From Saturnia japonica (lineage: Eukaryota; Arthropoda; Insecta; Lepidoptera; Saturniidae), in contig CM065308.1 of the NCBI GenBank assembly GCA_033032175.1, positions 21,261,590-21,325,589 of the forward strand: a stretch of 64,000 nt of DNA, read 5' to 3'. Made by a program: the position numbers and the translations under genes. Each line of letters opens with the position of its first letter. Position 1 is the first letter of the stretch. This document shows positions 12,951 through 23,500 of the stretch, piece by piece. A model generated the notes under the pieces. It searched no databases. It was given only the letters and a program-made list of their open reading frames with translations, and was not told where the DNA came from.

Positions 12951-13056
12951 TTTTTTTTTTTTTTTTATTTTTTTTTTTTTTTTTAACTGACTACACTGTT
13001 AGCCTTAGGGGCCCTAAAGCCGCTGCGGCTTTTACAGCTTCACCGGACTTGGACTG
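12951..13056 (-). mobile_element. 72-bp SINE-like unit with poly(A), perfect target duplication
   Basis: A poly(T) run (12,951-12,984) is followed by a 72-bp body (12,985-13,056). On the minus strand it is a short element ending in poly(A). AGAATAACATG flanks both sides (12,940-12,950 and 13,057-13,067), an 11-bp duplication typical of LINE-driven retroposition. The body is nearly identical to the 72-bp body at 61,682-61,753 and includes CTTAGGGGCCCTAAAG and GCCGCTGCGGC palindromic cores. Its 5' edge resembles a degraded pol III B box. Confidence 0.8.
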
Positions 13057-13084
13057 AGAATAACATGTAATCTTTACTGGCGTT

Positions 13085-13135
13085 TAGTATAGTGTGCGTG
13101 TGTGTGTGTGCGCGTGTCGGAATGTGTGTGTGTGA
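13085..13135 (+). repeat. (TG)n microsatellite
   Basis: GTGTGTGTG runs interrupted by CGCG. Confidence 0.8.
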
Positions 13136-14049
13136 GCGTATATTTCTGACTTGTGTGCTTTATCTTTTTTATATTATAATTGTATAATTCCGCGTTGTAA
13201 CTTTATTATTTCACTCTTAAATGTATTCCGTGAATATCGAAATATGTCTACCGTATCGTATACTTCATTATATGATCGGGCAATGCGACACAGTATTGAA
13301 TTTTGAGCATAGTTGGATTTAGCATCTGGGACAGCAAACAACGGTGCTTTGCGTGTACAGTATTTTGGTACTCGTAGTGATACAGAGCCCAAAAGATCGG
13401 GACAATCAATATAGCCCGATAGTATAGAGTGAAATAAAATCATTTCATGTTGTCGACGCCGCACTTCTAAAGAATCTGGGCGAAAATACTTACATAGTTC
13501 ACCATAGTTCGTAAATACTTTAAAATCTTTATAGCATAAAAATTTTACAAATTTATTTTATTTACCTATATGCCTTTAAGTACAGGTGCCGAAGTATAAT
13601 GTTACATGTTCAGATGGATAAATTCATATGTAATTTTTTTTATTTGCTTTATAGTTAATAAGAAAATTGTATTTGCTTATGAATTTTTATGTTAAAATGG
13701 GGCCTATTTAAAAAGTTTAAGGAACGCTGTCTTGGACAATCCTCTGTAATGGTTGTAGTGATATCGCGTTGCCGTGAAGCATTTGGCCTATCCAGTGGCA
13801 GTAACATTTATAATTAAACTGAGAACAGTTTCGAAACTTTTTATGAATTACCTACTTAGTGACCAGTCAACAATAAAATCATGCGTTTATTAAAATAAAT
13901 ATAAAATACTGTGTAATAATATTATATATTAAATATAGTTTATTAGTGCCAGCCTGTAAATGTCCCACTGCTGGGTAAAGGCCAAAGGGTAAAGGGTGGG
14001 TAAAGGCCCGAAGGAAGGCACAAGCTTACTCATCAAGCCCGCCAATGTC

Positions 14050-14320
14050 GTATATCGGCAATTTCAAACACCGAGAAATGACTGCTACAGGACTGCTATG
14101 AGCGAGGTCCTGGGTTCGAATCCCAGGTCGAGCAAAGTGTTATTGGGTTTTTCCTATGAAATTCTCAGTAGCAGCTCGGAGTTTGGTTTGGTGTCCGATT
14201 AATTACAATAGGCTCGCCCCCTATTACATGGGACCTAAAAACATACTCGGCGAACTGTGGGTGTACATTAGTATACCTCTGCCTAACCCTTCGGGGAATA
14301 CAGGCGTGATGGTATGAGAA
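14050..14320 (+). mobile_element. tRNA-derived SINE
   Basis: Contains GGTTCGAATCC (14,113-14,123), a perfect RNA polymerase III B box in a T-arm context (CCTGGGTTCGAATCCCAGG). It is followed by a body with AAAGTGTTATTGGGTTTTT, CAGTAGCAGCTCGGAGTTTG, ACATGGGACCTAAAAACATAC and CTCTGCCTAACCCTTCGGGG. The same body is found at 40,235-40,425, 59,945-60,140 and 60,665-60,880 (minus), and partly at 48,683-48,735. The part upstream of the B box is poorly preserved. Confidence 0.75.
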
Positions 14321-14779
14321 ATCTTTACTTTTATATTTTTTCTACATACAATGGTACTACAAAAACATATCTCAAGCACTGAGGTTTCCTCGCGATGTTT
14401 CACTTTATCGTCAGTCGAAAGTGTTACCAAATGAAAGCGATTTAAAAAAAAAATCATGCACCACCATAATAGTGTAGTACTAAATCACAACCATCACGAC
14501 AGTACTACACTGTGTAGTACTAGATCTCAACCTCCACGATCGTAGGTACCTACTACATTCAAATTTGAAGTGTGTCGTTCCGGAAGCCATTCTAGACGTG
14601 TTTAAAATTTTAGCTGAGCCCCGCGGTTTTACTCGCGTACAATTAAAAAGAAACCACTGATTAATCATTTTACTTCAATTTAAACAACATTTTTATCGGT
14701 CTGCCAAGATTATGCGCCACAGTCGTACAACTCGTTTGCGCTACTTAATACTATAAATAAAAGTAGGCCCGAGCCGAAT

Positions 14780-15303
14780 GTTGAATTATTTTAATTTCCC
14801 ATTATCTCCCAAAACTATGCGTCGAAATAACAGGCTATAAAGGGCAAAGTTGTAAAGGGCAATATTGTCTTGACAATGAAACAACTTTTATTCATAAGGA
14901 TTAATAACCATGCCTAAAAATAATGCTCATAAATCGATTCTTAATTTTCAACAATTCTATGTCACAAAATACACTATTGTAGCTTATGTATATGAGTTAA
15001 GCATATGCTATCGCAGACTTTACTCACATATACTGAGGGGAAATATTTACCATATCATTAACCATTACGCCAGCGCACGCGGATTAGCAGTTCGGGAACA
15101 CTTCCACTTCCGACTTACTTAACAAAAATCAATATTTAAGGCTAGCTGAAAGTTGTAGCCTCATGTTAGATAGCTTATACTATTCCTCATGAATCTGGCT
15201 ATCATATGCCAAAATGAATTTTCGAATCCGACTGGTAGTTCCAGAGATTAGTGTTTAAACAAACAAGCAAAAAACTTTTCTGCTTTAATTACTCTAGTAT
15301 AGA
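14780..15303 (-). mobile_element. family A Helitron-like element, 3'-truncated
   Basis: Minus-strand start TCTATACTAGAGTAATTAAA at 15,303 and internal family A blocks (GCGCTGGCGTAA near 15,075; ATTATTTTAATTT near 14,790). The CTAG end is missing. A family B element abuts its 5' end exactly. Confidence 0.6.
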
Positions 15304-15812
15304 CTAGGTGTGCCCGCGGCTTCGCTCACGTGGACTACTGAATGCCCGCGCGAATCTAGTTCCCCCGCTCCCGGCTATTTTAAAGACAGAAATGCTTAAT
15401 GTAAGTGCTCCTTAGAAGATAGCTTTTCTTTTTCGTTAACTTTTTTGTAGGTTCTTTAATGTTTACAATTGTTTAGTACTTTAATTTGCTATATCTCTTA
15501 CGGTTTACTCAGCGTAAGCCATTTAAGCGCCCAAATTTATTCACCATAGCCGGTTTTCTATTTGTGCGAAACCCTAATTATTTTTCTAAAATAAAAGTAG
15601 CCTAAATTACTTCCTATAAATTCAGCTATCTACCAGTGAAAGCTCCGTCAAAATTGGTCTAACCGTTTCGGAGATTACCCAGAATAGACAGACAAAAAAA
15701 TTCAAAATATTTGTTTTTGTTAAAGGTATCGTATAGACTTTCATATACATTTAGTAAAAAGCTGTTATGTTGACATTACAAACAGACACTTGAATTTTAT
15801 TATTTGTATAGA
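15304..15812 (-). mobile_element. non-autonomous Helitron-like element, family B
   Basis: Minus strand begins TCTATACAAATAATAAAATT after an A and ends GCCGCGGGCACACCTAG before a T. Shared with copies at 39,646-40,035 (minus), 46,543-47,054 (plus) and 49,768-50,291 (minus): AAGTGTCTGTTTGTAATG near the 5' end, ACCGATTTTGA and TTACGCTGAGTAAAC-like words in the middle, GTAGTCCA(C/T)GTGAGCGAAGC at the 3' end. The 3' neighbour T is the first base of the family A copy. Confidence 0.7.
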
Positions 15813-15829
15813 TTAAATAACATTTTCAT

Positions 15830-17090
15830 GTAGTGTAGTGATGCCAACCTAAATTTTAGAAAATTGGTAGATGAATTGCCAAAAATTGGTAGAAATAGGG
15901 AGACTCTAAAATCAGAACGAGACATTATTCTATTTCATTTCTCTGATAAATAAACACAAGATATGTTTCGAAACCTAATAACCTCCCTGCGGCATCATGT
16001 AAACATGAACAGATGTGAATTTTGTAACGTTCACCTACATATTTCAACACCGGCAGATCAGCCGGATATCAGTCAACAGCTGCTGGTCCGGCTATGTCTA
16101 CTGACCTGTATTATTACTACTGGGTCGGGTGACTGTTCGAGATTTTATTTGCATAAATGATTTACGCCATTTTGGCACTATAATTCATAGCGATGTGGTG
16201 GTATCCATGCAAAGGAATTAAATTTGGAAAATTAAATTCGCATTACTTTATTGTTTTTTCGATAGATATGTATGATTTATTATGACTTCATAATAAAAAA
16301 TATCAAAAACATGCGTATTACAACGTGTAAGTATATAAATTATAATCTAATGTAACAATTAGTTCACAACACAATCTCGTTGATATTTCAAATTAGCAAT
16401 ATTTAAAATGGTTGTGGTATTTTATTGAACAGCTGTTCCAGGATTTGAGGTAAGTGAGACTAAATAAAATGAAAACACTATCGCTATCTCACTCCTGGTT
16501 CTGTCTGTCTAGTTCCTTCTCTGTTTACGGTCATATCATTGATTACGTGCGTCGTCGTGGGTTGCCAAGTTTAGTAAGTGAATAAGTTCACCGAAATATT
16601 TAAGCGATATTTTTAATATTAGATCTATATCTTTTATATGAATTTTATTTACATTCCAGCCTGGTAAATAACATGTAAAAGTTTTTTTGTAGTTATCTAA
16701 ACTTTTAGAAGTATTTCGATTAATTTGTTGTGAACCCTGACGGTTCCTGCCATTTTAAATTAGGTTACGTATACTATCAGTTTGTTTAGCTAATCTCTTT
16801 ATAAAACAGAAAATGACCCAGTATTTTATTAAATAACAGTTCATATAAGTTTCGCAGAAGTAATATATGCAAACGTTTTAAATACAGGGATTTAATTGTA
16901 TTGACATTTTGGTTTGTCTACGTCGTATCAATGCTGAAAAACTTTACGTAAATTTACAAAAAAAAAGTTTTAATTCTGTATTTGAATATAGGTAGATTAT
17001 AGATATTTTTTAATATGTGCGAAACCTATAACCAAACCTAGTAACATTACTAAATATGTCTGCGCATTTACTTACATAAACAAGAATATT
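15830..17090. other. unassigned intergenic
   Basis: AT-rich, no recognisable gene. Short open frames lack domains. Confidence 0.3.
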
Positions 17091-17093
17091 TTT

Positions 17094-17337
17094 AACCAAA
17101 AAGGAAACCAACTTTAACTACTTTGAGAACTTCCCTGATTTATCTTCGAAGTCGAAAGTCCAATTCCAATTGAATTAAAATGGGACCACCCTTGTGGTAC
17201 TATCCCCTTTCAAACGAAAAAAAGAAAAGAATCATCTAAATCGGTCCATAAACTAAGAAGTTATGGCTGAACATCCATAAGAAAATATATACGTTCGAAA
17301 TGAGAACGGACTCCTTTTTTAAAGTCGGTTAATAAAA
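17094..17337 (+). mobile_element. short MITE-like repeat
   Basis: Starts TTAACCAAAAAGGAAACCAA and ends AAAGTCGGTTAA, so TTAACC forms both ends in inverted orientation. Copies at about 24,620-24,850 and 42,600-42,785 share TATCTTCGAAGT, AATTAAAATGGGACCAC and TCGGTCCATAAA. It sits just downstream of the menorin stop codon. Confidence 0.5.
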
Positions 17338-17365
17338 GAACATTTTATGATATATTAGTAAATGT

Positions 17366-17596
17366 TTAATGTTTGACAGTGTCAGGTCCAGGAAGATGAA
17401 GTTTGGAAGCAAGGTCATGAGGAACGTCCAGATATGTCCTCTCCAGACCAACTGTGAGGATGAGGGCCTTCAAACGATCGACTTCGACTGCATCACCCTC
17501 GCTCGACCACACAGTCATAGAAGAATTGAGGGATGCCGTCTCTCTGAGAAGGTCTAAGATCACAGGCTGACTATTGGACGCTAAACCAGCTCGTAC
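17366..17596 (-). CDS. menorin-like exon 5 (terminal)
   Basis: Acceptor TTTCATTCTAG, 231 nt to a TAA at 17,366-17,368. Starts VRAGLA, completing the family motif TFPVRAG across the splice. Confidence 0.88.
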   Translation of the reverse strand, partial: VRAGLASNSQPVILDLLRETASLNSSMTVWSSEGDAVEVDRLKALILTVGLERTYLDVPHDLASKLHLPGPDTVKH

Positions 17597-20500
17597 CTAG
17601 AATGAAATTACATGCTGTTGATGATTGCTCTACAAAACATTTTTAATATCCTTATTGCATATTCACTTTAGTGCAACTTTTTAGTTCTAAGGCATTTTCT
17701 AAGATTAGCATTAATAGCTACAATAAAGTTCAGATATATTCCTAAGCCATAAATAATTATCAATGATTCTCGTTGCTGCACTTTCTGCGACTCATTACTT
17801 CTCTATACCACAATTTCCTATTATACAAAAAACCCCTTAAAGAAATAGAATACATTTAAAAAAATTACCGGAAACGTCACAGTCTGGTTGACTTTTTTTT
17901 CATTGACCAGCCTCAGCATAGCTCCTATCTGTTCTCTGCTGTATTCCCCTTCGGTAATGTTTCCACCGTAGTTAGTAGTCCACCCGATGGACAGAACAGC
18001 GCGCTGGTGTTTTGATCCAAGCTCCAGGAACTTGACAGGATCTACGGGTTTCGTTGTAGCTTCTACAGGACCGGGCAGGATGTCGGCGTTCAGCCACAAT
18101 GGAAACTTTATCTAGACAGTAACAGTACGAAACATTCGTATCATTTCTGTACATAAATCACATCTGTAGAATCGACAATTTAAAAATTAACAACTTTATA
18201 ACATCTTTTTTTAAATTTTATATATTAAATATTTTACAGATTTTAATGACAAGAAGACCAATATAAAAATATTCACTCCTAATAATAAAATTAACATTAA
18301 CATAAACCACATTTCTATTGGAGTAGGCCTTTTTAGATGTTTTTGTACCATCAATAATACACGTCACCGGTTCGAGCTATATGGACGCGATAAAACGTCC
18401 AATAGTTTCAAACCGCTAGAGTTTGATCCATTGGCTCTGCGTAGAGATGTTGGTTCAATCTGCATCTTCTACCGCATTTATCATGGGGAGTGTTCCGAGG
18501 AATTGTTTGGATTGATCCCGGCTCTTGAATTTCACCATCGAACATCGCGTCAGAATCGTATATTCCATCCACGCCATCTCGATATCCTGCGTTCCCCAAC
18601 AGTGCGTTTCTTAAGGCACTTTCTGCCTCGCACAACCACTCTGTGTAACAAGTTGTTGCCTTAGATCATTCTGAGCCGTTATGATCTGGTGACCTTCAAG
18701 AAGGGAGCTTATTCTTCCCTAAAAGGCCTACAACGCATCTGCAAGCCTAGGTTTTTACCATTAAAAAAAAAAAACAAGACAGTGTGACACTCAGTGTTTG
18801 TATTTTATTAAGTCAATCACACAAGGGGACGTGGTCGTAATTCATTTTTAAATTCACGTACCATGACTTTTTTCATTTACACCCCTAACCTCTTTACTGT
18901 TACAGTAAAAACTACCATTTATTCATATGGTAACACAGCTTATCTGCCTGTGCCAACCTTTCATAGCATCATAAAGCATATTATTGTATTCCATATTGCA
19001 ATGTGTTAAAATTCACTTTTATAAATGTATGTGATTCGAAAGTTTATGTTAATTACCCTAGTCTAGTTTGACTAATCAGTTTTTAACCAACAACGAATAA
19101 GCGAATATATAGCACTCAACCGATTCAGTTAATTCATTTAATCACTCAACTTTTTCGAATCGATCACATCGATTTTTTTCTGTTTTGTTATGAACCATTA
19201 AATTATTTACAATCAGTTGAATGGACCCAAATACATGTAAAGAAATGACAGTTTTTCACTTCATTACTCAAAAACTCCCGACAAAACTGTGTTTTCAGTT
19301 TTCTTCACCTGTCCTTTATTGGACAAAAGAAATAATAGTAAAAAGTTACGTTTCTATATAAGGGTGGGCATTAATACAGCAACGAATTATGTAATGCATA
19401 CAAATTATTAAATATTCTGCTGTCGATAATTTGCTGTTCGTTATTATTATTGACAATGATAATGGTCGTCTAGTATTATCGCAACGTGTGAACAAGTAAG
19501 CATTATGCAACCATCAATAGGTGTATAAGGGAAAGAACTTCACGTTATCCACACTGAAGTTACGATATGATTAAATTGGTCTTGGTCCCAATTTATAATT
19601 ATAATACTTGAGTGCATGGCATAAAATTGAACTTTGAAATACAAACTCGAATAGCAAATCAAAAAGAGATCGATCGATTTAAAAATTAATCTTTTTCGGA
19701 AAGAATCGCCATTCCTAACTTGCGGGCTTATATGTAAGGGATCAGAAAATTCATTGCACAGTGCACTGCACCTGAAGGTATCCACAGTGATTAGGTAAAT
19801 TGTCATGAACGGTTATCGTTGTATCATCGACATTCAAACTTCATAGTTAGTGAAAACCACTCGATAATTGGATTATAACACTCTAATCAACATAAGTGTT
19901 CAACTCAATAATAACTATATCTAATATGCTATTAAGTAACGTTGTTTTTAATAAACGGACAGCTTACCTCAGGTTTACTATACATTGCAATTTGTTCCTG
20001 ACTTTCTTCAAATGCATCAATGCTCTTGAAATCAAGTTTAACCCCTTTTTGTTTAGAATTCACGTTATTGTACTGAGCGACAGTTGATAAGAAATTCGCT
20101 AGCGACAGATCTGATGTAACGGCTGGTGGGTGTGCCATGATAGGTATGGGTGGACCATCGTGGCCTGTGAGATGGCCCAGGACAATGTCCGCTTCAAGCA
20201 TTGATATTTCACCTAGAAGATATTTACGTGACTGGCATAAAAGAAAATAGAGTAGCTACTTACAAATTATTTACGTTGTAATTGTATTAAATAAAAATAT
20301 AGTAAATAGTTTAATCAAATAGGTATTTAATTATCCTAATTAAAATCTATCCATAATCTATCTAACTATCTATGTTATGAAACGTGTTTAGAAGAATTCT
20401 TGATCTTTTATTATTATAATTTGACATGAAGACGGCTAAATATCAGTTTTCTTGTACGTAAACAACTGTATAAAACACAAATTAAATTTTATAATGTAAA

Positions 20501-23500
20501 CTTATAATAACCCAGCTTATCAGGCACAACGTGTTGGTAGATAATTTCGCAAATATTTTACAGCTCTGAATATGTACAATCTAGATGTGAACACAAATAT
20601 CTAAAAAAAAGTTGGGTATTTTTTTTTATTTCCTATTAGCTGGCCATTTGACGGGAGCGCCATATTATCAAATCCTAACATAGCTATAAACCATCGCATC
20701 GATAAAACTAATATGTTATTGAGTTAATATGAAGTCAATCGGTCAAGTTTTTCAAAAGTTATAGAATTATTATGAGGCGCCTACAAGTTTTTTATAGATA
20801 AAAAGATAACATATAGATACTAACTGGATAAAGCTGCCGCCAAATAAGTTTTATTATTGACGGCATGAGCCCACGTGACCGTTGTTAAATTCTTCATTAC
20901 TTCGTCTTGACACTTAGCTACACTGGCTGTAACAAAAACCAAATATTGTATAATTTTTTAGTTATAATTATTTTACCTTAATTTCTACTAAAATTAAACA
21001 ATATAGAATATTTTGATAGTCTTGCAACTGGTAACACTGCAACTCAAATGTCATTAATTAGATTTCAACTTCACCCATAGATAACTTCACACAATACGTT
21101 TAATAACAACACATGAAAAACCTGTGACATTATAATCAATAACAGCGAAACATAGGCCTACAAACAGGCGCTTACAAGGTTTAAGTATGAACTAAAATAG
21201 TGATTTTGTTTATTTGCTATCGAAATAGTACCTATTATTTAACTGGATTACTTCCTAAAGATAATTCGATTAGGTGTTAACTTTTACGTACCGAATCTCT
21301 CCAATGACGTCACCTGAATTATTTTTAAAGTATCGATACTTCCGATAGTGGCGCTACTTCTCAGTTCAGATCAACGTAAAGATTGTGAACAAATATTTTG
21401 AGGTTATCAGATATTACGTCATCGCTTGAAATATCATTTAGTATTTTTGTAAAGTTTTTGTTATTTATGGGATGCGACTCAAATATTGTGATTAATCTAA
21501 CTTTGTTTTAAATTCACCCTAGTGAATCTATATGATCCTTTTCTCGTAAACTTCGAATGTAATTGCCTATATTTTAAGTTATACAATTTAAAATTATTGG
21601 TTTTAGCATAACATTCTTATAGGTACTTGTAAACATATAATTTTTTTTAGACATTCATAAGTTAATATTTTATGGCATAAAATAAGTTATTTTAATTAGG
21701 GTTATTTAGTAAGTATAGGTACTTAAGCAGTACCTAAACTTTTTTTTTAAACAAGTTATATATGTATATAAACGCCTTATAATAACACATTCCAATGCAT
21801 TGCATGCAATTTTATTGCCTTTCAAACGATTCACATCAAATTTAGCCGAATCTCAATATTTATGAAATTACAAATTATTTATATTATTATTGCCTATTTA
21901 AGTATTATATTATGAAAACAATTTCATCACAGTACCTTTAACGGAAGCTCGCTAAATTACTTAGCTCTAGTCTATACAGATAATTTATTCTAAGTTATTG
22001 TTCAGCTAAAATGTTTCCTGATAAATAAGCAGCTTTGTAACCGTCCCATCTTTTAAACTTAGACAAATGTTTTTTAGGTAATTGTGTTAACATGATAATA
22101 AATTCAAAGCTGAAGTAAGTCAAGAAACTTTTATTGTTGAAAAGTATTATTGTGTGGATCATTACGTGGATGTTAGTGATGCTTTAAATTGACTTCCTCG
22201 CACTCTCTTTGCACAAATCCACAAAATTAAAAAAAATAAATTAAAAGTAGTTCAGGTGTTATACAGGAAACCTAAAACACTCAAATAATAATCACACACA
22301 CGCACACACCCACCCATCCACACACACATGAACACTCACACCCATTATTTGGTATTTATTAAACATCTTTTTAAATAAATTCATATACCTACACATATCG
22401 CTATCATTAGTTATATTAATGAAATGTAATTTCTGTACTACTTCTTAATTGGGACTTTAAAATTATATTCTAATTAATAATCAAAATAAAAGATACTTAA
22501 ACTCGATCCCTTCTCGGTGGCTGGGATGTTTTCCTAACCGGTGGTAGTGTGTTAAAGTTCATAAGTGCCGTATTTATTATACTTTGAAATAGGACTGGAT
22601 TACATATTTATGTAGCTTCACGGAGTTTAACATTAGATTTTGTATCTCGAAGGTGGAAGCTAGGCAGGCTGACAAACGTAAAACGCCTTACTACGGTGCT
22701 ATGGTTTTAGAAAGACAAACGAAAATGGGATAGTTTTCTGTTCATTTTTTTAAACAACTAAGGTGGGAATCAAGCTAAGCGGTTACCGTAGCCTATTAAC
22801 CGCTTGACATGGCTGTTTCGAGAGTTGTACCTGTCTCGCATAGGACGGGAGATCACTTCTGGGTGCCATCACTGTGGCTGCACGGAGGATACTGCGCAGC
22901 ATACCTTAGCTGTCTGTCCCGCATGGGACTCGACGGGCCGCGACGTTGTCACGACAATCGCCACCGATCTTTCGTCCCCGGCCGTGGTTCTGTCTATGGT
23001 CGAGAGCGAGAGCGAGTGGAACTCCATCTCCTCGTTTTGCTTGCGAAAGAGGCAGACAGGGAGAGGGAGCGCCACACCTTGTTCCCCTCCCGCTGTTAAC
23101 GAGCGAGGCGCCGGAGGTTACGTGATGATCTCCGACCGCTTTGAATGGGTCTGCAAGTGGCGGACTTGGGCGTGTCCATCACCGTGTATTGCAGGCCCGA
23201 GATAGAGGCGGTGCACTGGTGTTCGGGCCCCGGCCACTAGGTGCGAGAAGGACACCGTAGGGTTTTAGTCGGGAAGAGTCCGACATACCCCTTCCTTGAG
23301 CGGCCCGGCTCGGGAGGCAGATCCAAGGCAGTATTTCCGCGCGATTAAAAAAAAGCTTTTTAACCGCTTGTAGCACGCTTCTAGCGTGTTGCCGACCTTG
23401 AACCTCCCTACCCCAAGGAGCTCTGGGAATCCTACTTACCGCAAGAACACAACACTAGGTTATTTGGCTAGGATCTTCTGTAGAGTGGAGGTATTCCACC

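Noticed and set aside
14113..14123. Perfect tRNA B box, possible tRNA gene
   Set aside because: No A box, acceptor stem or anticodon arm can be folded around it; the shared body downstream shows a SINE.
22809..23376. Several overlapping open frames on both strands
   Set aside because: Shadows of the R1 LINE tail in its true frame (22,804-23,100) and its GC-rich 3' UTR.
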